Part shown: piece after piece, positions 1 through 7,797 of the stretch
Layout: every line of letters begins with the position of its first letter
Position numbering within the stretch: position 1 is the first letter of the stretch
Origin: Methylobacterium sp. J-076
Lineage (GTDB): Bacteria; Pseudomonadota; Alphaproteobacteria; Rhizobiales; Beijerinckiaceae
NCBI RefSeq assembly: GCF_022829405.1
Contig: NZ_JAKSXW010000072.1
Coordinates: forward strand, 1 to 51,729
DNA: 51,729 nucleotides
Reading direction: 5' to 3'
Notes under the pieces: generated by a model
What the model saw: the letters and a program-made list of their open reading frames with translations, nothing else
Database searches by the model: none
What the model was told of the DNA's origin: nothing
Made by a program: the position numbers and the translations under genes

Positions 1-95
1 ACCAGGGCGTAGCCAATACAACAAAGCCCAGACCAAATTAGGAGCGCGCAACCTGCAAGAATATTTGCTATCAACACGTTGGTCGCCCCGGCCAT
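1..95 (-). CDS. 5' end of a membrane protein gene, cut by the window edge
   Basis: Read leftward from an ATG at 93-95, the frame stays open to the window edge. It encodes about 31 residues beginning MAGATNVLIANILAGCALLI and continuing with further hydrophobic residues and two adjacent cysteines, so it looks like the first transmembrane helix of a larger protein. Regulatory proteins of the GGDEF type often begin this way in this group, but nothing visible here proves that. It is divergent from the MarR-type gene. The function cannot be called from 31 residues. Confidence 0.4.
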   Translation of the reverse strand, partial: MAGATNVLIANILAGCALLIWSGLCCIGYAL

Positions 96-432
96 TTTGT
101 AGGGTTGAAGGCCCTGGTCCAATTACATGCCCGCTTCCCACTCCGATGTGAAGTTGCCAAGCGGCTGACGAACGTCCGCTTCGTGGGAATACCGCCAGCA
201 CTCCCGACGACCGGGTTGGGTCGAAGGCGGAATGGCCGCTTGGGGTCGGAAGCGGGATGGCTGCTTAGTGTGGATAGTCGCCGGTCCGCTTTCGGTCGAC
301 TTCTCGCGGATGCAGACGCTCAGAAAGCGGGCAAGGCAGGCCTGTTAGCCGCGTTTGCCGCTGCATAAGATACGGCCCGTTGACAATATCTTTCACGCGT
401 GAATGATCGAGGTCTGAACGGAGCAGCGGTCA
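96..432. other. Divergent spacer with degenerate sequence and the marR promoter
   Basis: No convincing gene lies here. An 87-codon frame at 105-368 has no recognisable domain and no clear ribosome binding site. The stretch around 150-330 is of lower complexity and shares the wording 'gtccgctt' and 'gctttcgg' with the gene-free stretch at 4,720-4,860, so both may be remnants of one intergenic element. The right end carries the promoter and palindrome described separately. Confidence 0.4.
380..408 (+). promoter_or_regulatory. Probable promoter with palindromic operator for the MarR-type gene
   Basis: A perfect -35 hexamer TTGACA (380-385) is followed after 17 nt by a weak -10 (ATGATC, 403-408). 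The 12-nt perfect palindrome TTCACGCGTGAA (392-403) sits between them. A dimeric MarR protein bound there would block RNA polymerase, so autoregulation is likely. The palindrome and hexamer are seen; the operator role is inferred from position and family. Confidence 0.45.
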
Positions 433-879
433 ATGGCGACGTCGACGAAGCAACGCGGCCTGCGGCTGGACGACCAGCTCTGCTTCGCTCTCTACGCCGC
501 TACGAACTCGGTCGTGCGCGCCTACAGGCCGCTATTGGGCGAGTTCGGGCTTACCTACCCGCAGTACCTCGTCATGCTGGCGCTCTGGCAGGATGGCGTG
601 ACGGCAGTGCACGACCTCGCCGCCCGCCTGCAACTCACGTCCAGCGCGATTACGCCCTTGGTCGACCGGCTGGAGGCGGCGGGCTTTGTGATCCGGACCC
701 GCGCCGTGGACCGGCGCATTGTCCTCGTCGCCCTGACGGAGGCGGGCCGGTTGCTGGAGGACCAAGTCGCGACGGCGCAGCAGGCCGTGGTCTGCCGTAC
801 CAGCCTCGGCGACCGCGAGCTCGCCGACCTGCGCCAGGAGTTGAAGGATCTCGCTGACCGCGTCGCTGCGACGGGCTGA
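433..879 (+). CDS. MarR-family transcriptional regulator, OhrR-like
   Basis: This 148-residue protein is a winged-helix repressor of the MarR family. The N-terminal stretch LDDQLCFALYAATNSVVRAY resembles the peroxide-sensing OhrR branch, whose conserved reactive cysteine would be C17 here. The recognition helix region reads SSAITPLVDRLEAAGFV, followed by the wing RTRAVDRRIVLVALTEAGR. The start is an ATG preceded by GGAGC. No ohr gene follows; the next gene encodes a substrate-binding protein, so the target is unknown. If it is OhrR-like it would sense organic hydroperoxides and repress its own promoter. The MarR call is firm and the OhrR subtype is likely. Confidence 0.85.
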   Translation: MATSTKQRGLRLDDQLCFALYAATNSVVRAYRPLLGEFGLTYPQYLVMLALWQDGVTAVHDLAARLQLTSSAITPLVDRLEAAGFVIRTRAVDRRIVLVALTEAGRLLEDQVATAQQAVVCRTSLGDRELADLRQELKDLADRVAATG

Positions 880-1078
880 GAATGCACCGCGCGCAGGCGT
901 GCGGATGATGCGCCCCGAGTGGGCGAACTGAAACTGCGAGGGTTCGACACCGGCCTGGCCGACGACCCACGTGGACCAATCGAGGGCCATGCACAAGTGC
1001 ACGCGCCTTCCATCCTGTCGGCTCGCGATGAGCCAGACGATGCTCGCAAGCCATGCGGGTCGAACACGAGGAGGAGAC

Positions 1079-2566
1079 ATGGACGCGCAAGCGACCGGGG
1101 ATCCGGGGGGCGGCCAGCCCTGGGGACCCCACAACACGGTGACGGTGGTCGACCCGTCGCCGGTGAACTGGCTCTCCATCACCTGGAACACGATGGAGGA
1201 GGCCAACCGCGTCGACCACGACGGCATCGGCCAGCCGAGCCTCGCCGAGAGCTGGCGCTGGCTCGATGGCGAGATCCTCGAACTCAAGATGCGTGACGCG
1301 GTCTACCAGGACGGCGAGCCTTTCAACGCCGCGATGTTCAAGCTCGGGTTCGACAAGGTCCAAGAATGGACCAACCCGCACCCGCCGGGCGCCTTCCTAA
1401 ACTTCGCCCGGGACGTGACCTGCGAGGCGGTGGACGACCGTACCATCCGCATGCGCTTCCCCAGCGGTGATTCTGCGGCGCTGATGAAGCTGCGCGGCAT
1501 GCACCTGCCGTCGACGCGCTTCTGGAATGAGTGGGGTTTCGTCGACCCGAAGACGGGGTCGGCAGAAGGTCATTGGTGAGTGATCGACGCGCCTGGTCCG
1601 TGGGGGACTGGCCCGTTCGTGCTCACCGAGGGCGTCTCGCTCATCGATAGCCGCTCCGACCGCGTGGTCATGGAGCCCAACCCGACGTACTGGAACCCGG
1701 CCCGCAGGCCGACGGTCCGGATCGTCTACGACAACGTCATCGGCAAGGACGAAGGCATCAAGTCGGTCGCGGCCGGTGACGGTCGGGTCGACGTGGTGTT
1801 TGACCTCACCCCTGCCGAAGCGAAGTCCTTCCCGGACAGTGCGCACGGAAAGATCCAGACGAAGAAGGCGAAGACGATCCTGACGGGCGTCTTCAACGAG
1901 AACCGTCCGGCCTCGCCCTGGCGCAACCCGGAGGCCCGCCGGGCGCTCAACCTCGCCATCGACCAGGCGTTCGTGCTGGAGCACGGGGCGCATGGCTACG
2001 GCACGGTGATCCCGGCCTTCATCCAGCCCGGGCGCTACGGAGCGGACCCGGACATGAAGCCGATGCCGCACGACCCCGAGGGTGCCAAGCGCACGCTCGA
2101 CGGTCTGGGCCTCGGGGGACGGGAATTGGTCTTCGTCGCCTCGCCCGCCTGGAAGGGCGTGGTGGACGCCATCGACCAGTGCCTCGCCAAGGTCGGCATG
2201 GGCTGCCACTTCGTCAGCGCCAAGGATGAGCCGCCGGCAGAGTTCGACGTCAAGCTCGAATGGTACTTCGACTGGACGCCGCAATATCCGGTGGCCTGCG
2301 TGCACCGGGAGTTCTTCGGACGTGACGCGACCCTGCGCCAGGGTCCGGAGGATCCGAAGTTCGACGCCCTCTACGAGAAGCTCTTGCATACGCCGGAGAC
2401 CGAAACGGAGGGGGTGGTGCGCGAGGTGGAGCGCTACCTGCAGGACGAGGCCAAGGCCCTGTTCCTGTACTCGCCCTTCACCCTGTTCGCGGTGTCGGAC
2501 CGGGTAGAGTTCACACCCTACGACACCTGCATGTCCGAACTTGCCGAGACCCGGATCAAGGGTTGA
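1079..2566 (+). CDS. ABC-type oligopeptide/nickel-family substrate-binding protein with an in-frame TGA (candidate selenoprotein)
   Basis: The start ATG at 1079 has a strong ribosome site (AGGAGGAG). The frame runs 166 codons to a TGA at 1577-1579 and then continues in the same frame, with no gap, for 328 more codons. The total of 495 residues is close to the normal size of SBP_bac_5 proteins. Both halves carry family features: PSLAESWRWLDG and DGEPFNAAMFKLGFD before the TGA, WGTGPFVLTEG and NPTYWNPARRPTV after it. There is no frameshift and no other stop, and GC-rich codon use is kept on both sides. The SECIS-like hairpin after the TGA and the adjacent selB suggest it is read as selenocysteine (residue 167, after Trp166). 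Two oddities: no signal peptide is visible, and no ABC permease or ATPase genes are near. The alternative is a pseudogene with one nonsense mutation. Confidence 0.72.
1577..1613 (+). promoter_or_regulatory. Candidate bacterial SECIS element (UGA codon plus downstream hairpin)
   Basis: After TGA 1577-1579, the arms 1591-1599 (GCCTGGTCC) and 1605-1613 (GGACTGGCC) pair with seven consecutive pairs, two of them G-U, then one C-C mismatch and a closing G-C. The apical loop 1600-1604 is GTGGG and starts with G then U. Twenty nucleotides separate the UGA from the loop. Known bacterial SECIS elements lie within the coding sequence directly after the UGA, have a G early in the apical loop, and a UGA-to-loop distance of roughly 16-37 nt. 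All three features fit. Folding was done by eye. Confidence 0.65.
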
Positions 2567-2588
2567 TGCCTTCGGGCGGAAGTGAACG

Positions 2589-2612
2589 CCGGCGCGGGGT
2601 GACCCGCGCCGG
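2589..2612 (+). terminator. Perfect 10-bp GC hairpin between the substrate-binding protein gene and selB
   Basis: CCGGCGCGGG (2589-2598) pairs exactly with CCCGCGCCGG (2603-2612) around the tetraloop GTGA. The following bases (TCCTTCGTGTC) are only weakly T-rich, so it is at best a partial intrinsic terminator. It ends 36 nt before the selB start, so it could instead be a selB leader structure. The loop begins with G-U, as in SECIS loops, and a SECIS-like leader element is known to control selAB in E. coli. Its role here is undecided. Confidence 0.5.
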
Positions 2613-2648
2613 TCCTTCGTGTCAAATGCAGCTCGGTCGAGGGACAAG

Positions 2649-4634
2649 ATGATCGTCGCGACCGCCGGGCACATCGATCACGGCAAGACGGCCCTCGTGA
2701 AGGCGTTGACGGGGGTCGATGCCGACCGGCTTCCGGAGGAGAAGGCCAGGGGCATCACCCTCGACCTCGGCTTCGCCTACGCGCCGAGGAACGGTCGCCT
2801 GCGGGCCCCGCTAGGCTTCGTTGACGTGCCGGGCCACGAACGCTTGGTGCGCACCATGGTGGCGGGCGCCACCGGCGTGTCCTGCGCGCTCCTGGTGGTC
2901 GCCGCCGACGACGGGGTGATGCCGCAGACGCGCGAGCACGCTGCCATCCTCGACCTTCTTGGCCTGGACCGCGGCGTTGTCGCGGTGACGAAGTCCGACC
3001 GCGCCGATCCAGAGCGCGTCGCGGCGGTGGCCGCGGAGATCCACGCCCTCCTCGCCGGAACCGGGCTCGCCGCGGCGCCGGTCGTCGCCTGCTCCGCGCT
3101 GACGGGATCAGGCATCGACGACCTTGCCCGTCGGCTGGAGGCCGCGGCCGGCTCCCACGCCCCGGCAGGTGCGGATCGCGGCTTCCGCCTTGCCGTCGAC
3201 CGGCGCTTCACCGTGCCCGGTGCCGGCCTGGTCGTGACTGGGGCGGTGCACGCGGGCACGGTGCGGGTGGGCGACCGGCTCCTCGTCTCGCCAAGCGCGC
3301 GCGAGGTCCGGGTGCGCGGCGTGCGCGTTCACGATGCGGTGACCGAGACCGCGTGCGCCGGGGAGCGCTGCGCCCTGAACCTGGCTGGTTCTCGCCTTTC
3401 GCTCGACGATGTGGGCCGGGGCACGTGGATCTTGGCGCCGGACCTGCACGGGCCGGCGACCCGCCTCGACGTCTCCGTGCGCGTGCTGCCGCACGAGGTT
3501 CGCCCCCTGCGCCACCGTACGCCGGTGCATCTCCATCTCGGCGCGGCCGCGGTGACCGGACGGTTGCTGCTTCCCGGGGGCGGATCGGTCGAGCCCGGCG
3601 CGTCCGCCCAGGCGGTGATCACGCTCGACCACGAGATCGGCACCCTCGCCGGGGACCGTTTCGTCCTGCGCGACGTCTCGGCCGCGCAGACCCTCGGGGG
3701 CGGTCGGGTGATCGATTTGGATGGACCGCACCGGGGTTCCTGGACGCTGGAACGTCGGGCGGTCGTTGCCGCCCTCGACACCATGGACGACGGTCGCGCC
3801 CTTCGCGGCCTCCTTGCCACATCCGGACCTGGAGTCGACCTCGTCCGCTTTGCACGCCTACGCAACCTGCCCGCGGCAACCCTCGATGCACTCGTTGCGG
3901 ATGCGGGGGCGGTCGTCGCGGACGATGGCTCGCGGATGGCGTTCCAGGGTTCGCGGGTCGCGGCGCTGGCCGCGGGCGTGATGTCTGAACTCGCCCGGAC
4001 ACACATGGCCCAGCCTGACAATCCCGGGCTAACGCGGGACGAGATCGCGTCGACGGTAGAGGCCGGGGACCGTCCGGCCCTCGCGGCCGCCCTCGATGGC
4101 TTGGTCCGGACGGAACAGGTCTTGCGGCGCGGCTCGCTCCTGCACCTACCCGGCCACACGGCGCGCCTGCGTCCGGCCGACGCCGCACTCTACGATGCTG
4201 TTCGCGCCGTGCTGGAGAAGGCGGGCTTGGACCAGCCCCGCCTCACCATCCTCGCCGACCGCCTGGGCCGCCAGCCGGACGATCTTCGCCACCTCCTCGA
4301 CAAGGCCGGCCGCCTCGGCTGGATCCAGCGGATCTCGAAGAGCTACTACGCGCTGCCTGACGTGGTGGCCGAACTGGCTCGGGTCGCCGACGTAGTGGCG
4401 CGTGAGCATCCAGAAGGACTGCTGACGGTCGGGCGCTTCCGCGAGATGGCCGGCATCGGTCGCAACATGACCATGCCGCTCCTTGAGTTCTTCGACGAGA
4501 GCGGATTCACGGTTCGGATCGCGGAGGGCCGGCGCATTCGGGCCGACTGGCGCGTCCTGGCCTCCTCGTCCTTGCATGCCTCAGCGCCTGAAGCATCGGG
4601 TTCGGATCCAACGAACCTGCGGGTGTCAGCTTGA
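2649..4634 (+). CDS. selB: Selenocysteine-specific translation elongation factor SelB
   Basis: SelB is the GTPase that carries Sec-tRNA to UGA codons marked by a SECIS hairpin. This 661-residue protein has the full set of EF-Tu-like motifs: GHIDHGKT (7-14), the switch region with RGITLDLGFAY (34-44), DVPGHE (59-64), TKSD (114-117) and CSALTG. Domains II and III follow, and the C-terminal half has the winged-helix repeats that bind SECIS, ending with a GIGRNMTMPLLEFFD stretch typical of the family. I chose ATG 2649 over the upstream GTG 2619 because the family starts MIVATAGHIDHGKT and GAGGG precedes it. selA, selC and selD were not seen in the window, so the rest of the pathway must lie elsewhere. 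It follows the TGA-containing gene by 82 nt. Confidence 0.96.
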   Translation: MIVATAGHIDHGKTALVKALTGVDADRLPEEKARGITLDLGFAYAPRNGRLRAPLGFVDVPGHERLVRTMVAGATGVSCALLVVAADDGVMPQTREHAAILDLLGLDRGVVAVTKSDRADPERVAAVAAEIHALLAGTGLAAAPVVACSALTGSGIDDLARRLEAAAGSHAPAGADRGFRLAVDRRFTVPGAGLVVTGAVHAGTVRVGDRLLVSPSAREVRVRGVRVHDAVTETACAGERCALNLAGSRLSLDDVGRGTWILAPDLHGPATRLDVSVRVLPHEVRPLRHRTPVHLHLGAAAVTGRLLLPGGGSVEPGASAQAVITLDHEIGTLAGDRFVLRDVSAAQTLGGGRVIDLDGPHRGSWTLERRAVVAALDTMDDGRALRGLLATSGPGVDLVRFARLRNLPAATLDALVADAGAVVADDGSRMAFQGSRVAALAAGVMSELARTHMAQPDNPGLTRDEIASTVEAGDRPALAAALDGLVRTEQVLRRGSLLHLPGHTARLRPADAALYDAVRAVLEKAGLDQPRLTILADRLGRQPDDLRHLLDKAGRLGWIQRISKSYYALPDVVAELARVADVVAREHPEGLLTVGRFREMAGIGRNMTMPLLEFFDESGFTVRIAEGRRIRADWRVLASSSLHASAPEASGSDPTNLRVSA

Positions 4635-5091
4635 TGGTGGGGGCGCTTCTCTTGGTCCAGGCTTAATTAGCTCGGAGGGGGCTCTCGTATAGAGCGGCGT
4701 ACATTAGGGTATCCACCGTCCCGCATGAACGACTGCTTTCGGGTTTCGTTCGAAACAAGTCGAACTGCGTGGTTGGGTCTGAACCAGTCCGTCCGCTTTG
4801 CGCACAGTTTTGCACCGTCCCCGCCCACCCGCACATTCGACTGGACTGCCGAAGCGAACGGAGCGTGTGTGGTCGCCGGGACGACGCAGCCGGTGTCGCT
4901 GAGGCTGCGCTCGTTTGGACCGAGGGGCAGCAGGGGGGCGTCAGAACAGACCACTCAACGACTGTTGGCTTTCCCCGCCTCGGGGTCGTCTCTCCAGCAT
5001 CATGCACGTTGCCCCGCCGGCCGGCCTCGCGCCGTCCGCGGGGTCAGGGTCGTGGCAGGGCCTGTCCTGCCGCTGACAGAGATCCCGACCC
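4635..5091. other. Gene-free spacer between selB and the DUF3489 gene
   Basis: I see no credible coding frame here; the frames on both strands lack domains and ribosome sites. I looked for a tRNA-Sec (long variable arm, anticodon TCA) and found none. The stretch 4,720-4,860 resembles the degenerate sequence near 150-330. The right end supplies the leader of the DUF3489 gene. A boundary between the sel genes and the recombinase module may lie here. Confidence 0.4.
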
Positions 5092-5640
5092 ATGACTACC
5101 ATCTCGCTCACCCGCTCCGAGGCGGGCATCCTGCGGGCTGCCGCCGCGGACGAGGGGCGGCTGCATTTCGCCCCAGCCATGAAGCCGGCCAGCCGCAAAC
5201 GGCTCGTCGGGCGCTTGCTGCGTGATGCGCTCATCAGCCCGCCGTGCGCGCAGGACGGACAAGTTCGTCTCACGCCCGCGGGCTACCGAGCCCTCGGCCT
5301 CACTCCGCCCCCGGTAGCTGGGGCAACATCCCGCCCGAATAAGAAGGCGCTGGTGCTGACGCTGCTAGCCCGGGACGAAGGGGCGACGCTGGCCGAGCTG
5401 ATCGCGGCGACGGGCTGGCTGCCACATACGACCCGCGCTGCCCTCTCGCGGATCCGGTCGGGAGGACAGCCGCTGGCCAAGGCAGCTCGCCCGGACGCGG
5501 CTACGTCCTACCGTATCCTGCCGCCCCCGCCCGCGGCGCGTAACCGCGCCCGGCGCAAGGCAGAGGTTCCGGCCGGTGCGCTGACCGGAGGCACAGGTTC
5601 TGAGCCGCATGCGGGTGCGTCGATGCAGGCCACCGCCTGA
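5092..5640 (+). CDS. DUF3489 domain protein of a recombinase module
   Basis: This 182-residue protein has its conserved part at about residues 83-143: KKALVLTLLARDEGATLAEL, then ATGWLPHTTRAALSRI, ending with a SYRI motif. It matches the DUF3489 family, which appears to be a winged-helix-like DNA-binding domain. The N-terminal part is a less conserved basic region. Its stop overlaps the next start (TGATG at 5638-5642), so it is translationally coupled to the DUF2924 gene, and the pair precedes a serine recombinase. This three-gene order recurs in alphaproteobacterial mobile or phage-derived regions. The biochemical role is unknown; a DNA-binding accessory of the recombinase is an inference. 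Confidence 0.8.
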   Translation: MTTISLTRSEAGILRAAAADEGRLHFAPAMKPASRKRLVGRLLRDALISPPCAQDGQVRLTPAGYRALGLTPPPVAGATSRPNKKALVLTLLARDEGATLAELIAATGWLPHTTRAALSRIRSGGQPLAKAARPDAATSYRILPPPPAARNRARRKAEVPAGALTGGTGSEPHAGASMQATA

Positions 5641-6173
5641 TGGCGCGGCACCGACCCATCGCGGGGGGCGAGGCGGACCGCATGTCCGCCTCGCTGGACG
5701 CGCTCGCCGGGATGGACGCGGCGGCGCTCGAACGGCGGTGGCGCCAGGTCTTGGGTTCGGCCCCGCCTCCCGGCCTCCCGCCGGCGCAGCGCGCGCGGGT
5801 CATCGCCTACCGCCTGCAGGCCCTCGCCTACGGCGACCTCGACCGCGACACGGCACGAGCCCTCGATCGGCTCGCGCGAGCACGGGAACAAGCGGGCCAG
5901 GGAGGGGACGATACCCCAATCCGCGTATCGGTGCTGGTGCCGGACCGGCGCGGGCACACCCCCGGCGTGACGCTCTCGCGGGAATGGGCGGGGGTGATGC
6001 ACACCGTGCAGGTGCTGGAGCAAGGCTACGCCTGGAACGGGGCGATCTACGACAGCCTGTCCCGGGTGGCGCAGCTCATCACCGGCACCAAGTGGAACGG
6101 GCCGCGCTTCTTCGGCCTCCGCGCCAAGGGGACCGGCGGCGGGGAGATCGGAGCGGGGAGGGTTGAGGCATGA
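5640..6173 (+). CDS. DUF2924 domain protein of a recombinase module
   Basis: This protein of 177 residues (or 164 from the inner ATG at 5682) matches DUF2924. It has a helical N-terminus (LDALAGMDAAALERRWRQVL), a middle helical region, then the conserved C-terminal signature REWAGVMHTVQVLEQGYAWN, followed by YDSLSRVAQLITGTKWNGPRFFGL. The outer start overlaps the DUF3489 stop; the inner start has a better ribosome site (GAGGCGG), so the true start is uncertain. The end overlaps the recombinase start by ATGA. The C-terminal part resembles small DNA-binding folds found beside phage recombinases, but no activity has been shown in the sequence itself. Confidence 0.8.
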   Translation: MARHRPIAGGEADRMSASLDALAGMDAAALERRWRQVLGSAPPPGLPPAQRARVIAYRLQALAYGDLDRDTARALDRLARAREQAGQGGDDTPIRVSVLVPDRRGHTPGVTLSREWAGVMHTVQVLEQGYAWNGAIYDSLSRVAQLITGTKWNGPRFFGLRAKGTGGGEIGAGRVEA

Positions 6174-7741
6174 GCACTCGCTCGCCCAAACCGCGGCAGG
6201 CGCCGCCCCTCGGCACACGGCCGACGCTGCGTTGCGCGATCTACACCCGGGTCTCGACCGAGCATGGGCTCGATCAGGAGTTCAACTCCCTCGACAACCA
6301 GCGTGAGGCGGCCGAAGCCTATATCCGCTCGCAGGCACACGAGGGCTGGCGCCTGCTGTCCGGCCGCTACGACGACGGCGGCTTTTCCGGAGGATCGCTC
6401 GAACGCCCCGCCCTGCAGCGGCTGCTGGCCGAGGTACGGGCACGGCGTGTCGACGTCATCGTCGTGTACAAGGTCGACCGGCTCACCCGCGCCCTGTCAG
6501 ACTTCGCCAAGCTGGTCGAGCTGTTCGACGGGCACGGCGTCTCGTTCGTGTCGGTGACCCAGGCGTTCAATACCACCACAAGCATGGGCCGGCTCACGCT
6601 CAACGTGCTCCTGTCGTTCGCCCAGTTCGAGCGTGAGGTCACCGGCGAGCACATCCGCGACAAGATCGCCGCGAGCAAGCGCAAGGGGCTGTGGATGGGC
6701 GGCGTCGTCCCGCTCGGCTACCGGGTCGAGGGCCGCGCGCTGCACGTCGTCGAGGAGCACGCCGCCCTCGTGCGGGCGATCTTTGCGGGCTACCTCGCCC
6801 AGGGCACGGTGGCAGCGCTGAAGCAGGATCTCGATGCGCAGGGCATCAACCTGCCGGTCCGCCGCGACGGGGCCGGGCGGGAGACGGGCGGGGGTCCGTT
6901 CTCGCGTGGGCATCTGTACAAGCTGCTCGGCAATCCCCTGTACGTCGGTCAACTTCGGCACAAGGGGCAGGTCCATGATGGCCAGCATCCCGCGATCGTG
7001 GACGGGGCGACGTGGCGGGCGGTGCAGGATCAGCTCGCCGCTAATCACCATCAGCATCATCGCGGCCGAGCGGCGAGCGGACATCTCCTCGCCGGACGCC
7101 TGCGCGATGCGGGGGATGAGTCGATGGTGACGAGCCACGCCCAGAAGGGCGCGGTGCGCTACCGCTACTACGTCGCCCGTGCAGTCGGGCTGGACAGCAA
7201 GCGGCTGCGCCTGCCCGCCGCATCGATCGAGGCGGTGGTCGTGGCGGGTCTGCGGAGCATCGCTGCACCGAACCCAGTACCACTTGATGACACCGCCCTG
7301 GTCGCTGCAGAACTCGAGGCGGTGACGGTCCATGCCGATCACCTCGTAGTGCAGCCCACCGGCGATCGCCCTCCCCTCACCCTTCCCTTCGCGCAGCAAC
7401 CGCAGCGGCGCCGCCGGGCGATCGTCGTGCCGCTAGACCGCGAGGGCGATCGACAGCGTGCGATGAAGGTGGAGGATCGCACCCGCATGCTCGCGGGCAT
7501 CGCCGCGGGCCGCACCTGGATGGGAGATCTCGTGGCTGGGCGAAGCGAGGGGATCGAGGCGATCGCTCTGGCCAAGCAGCGCAGCGAGCGCTCGGTGCGC
7601 ATGACGCTGTCACTCGCGCTGCTCTCCCCCCGCATCGTACAAGCGATCGTCGAGGCCCGTCTGCCCCGGGGCATCGGCCTGCGCCATCTCTGCGAGCTGC
7701 CTCCGGCCTGGGATGCGCAGGAACGCATCCTCGGCCTTTGA
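6170..7741 (+). CDS. Large serine recombinase (resolvase/invertase family)
   Basis: This 523-residue site-specific recombinase has the catalytic serine in YTRVSTE (S29), followed by the resolvase core with VDVIVVYKVDRLTRALSDFAK and FNTTTSMGRLTLNVLLSFAQ FEREVTGEHIRDKI. The recombinase domain starts near PLGYRVEG (about 180) and includes LYKLLGNPLYVGQLRHKGQ. The cysteine pairs of the usual zinc ribbon are not visible; only the SHAQKGAVRYRYYV-like part remains. It is coupled to DUF2924 by ATGA. Such enzymes move phages or integrative elements by serine-linked strand exchange. No attachment sites were identified, so whether it is active or a domesticated remnant is open. Confidence 0.92.
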   Translation: MSTRSPKPRQAPPLGTRPTLRCAIYTRVSTEHGLDQEFNSLDNQREAAEAYIRSQAHEGWRLLSGRYDDGGFSGGSLERPALQRLLAEVRARRVDVIVVYKVDRLTRALSDFAKLVELFDGHGVSFVSVTQAFNTTTSMGRLTLNVLLSFAQFEREVTGEHIRDKIAASKRKGLWMGGVVPLGYRVEGRALHVVEEHAALVRAIFAGYLAQGTVAALKQDLDAQGINLPVRRDGAGRETGGGPFSRGHLYKLLGNPLYVGQLRHKGQVHDGQHPAIVDGATWRAVQDQLAANHHQHHRGRAASGHLLAGRLRDAGDESMVTSHAQKGAVRYRYYVARAVGLDSKRLRLPAASIEAVVVAGLRSIAAPNPVPLDDTALVAAELEAVTVHADHLVVQPTGDRPPLTLPFAQQPQRRRRAIVVPLDREGDRQRAMKVEDRTRMLAGIAAGRTWMGDLVAGRSEGIEAIALAKQRSERSVRMTLSLALLSPRIVQAIVEARLPRGIGLRHLCELPPAWDAQERILGL

Positions 7742-7797
7742 CGTCGAAGCATCCAGCCAGAGCTCCGCACGGCTGACGTCATTGCCTCCGGAGGCGA

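Noticed and set aside
105..368. An 87-codon frame near the left edge
   Set aside because: No domain, no ribosome site, and part of it resembles degenerate intergenic sequence seen again near 4,720-4,860.
399..857. An overlapping frame in the marR gene
   Set aside because: It is an Arg/Pro/Gly-rich shadow; the marR frame at 433-879 has the family motifs.
1580..2566. The second half of the substrate-binding protein gene as a separate gene starting at GTG 1580
   Set aside because: No ribosome site precedes the GTG, the start is immediately after the TGA in the same frame, and the half lacks the N-terminal lobe. It reads as a continuation of the upstream frame.
4635..5091. A selC (tRNA-Sec) gene next to selB
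   Set aside because: No long extra arm, TCA anticodon stem or acceptor pair could be found on either strand. The same holds for 880-1078, where the string GGTTCGACACC looked like a T loop but has no matching stem.
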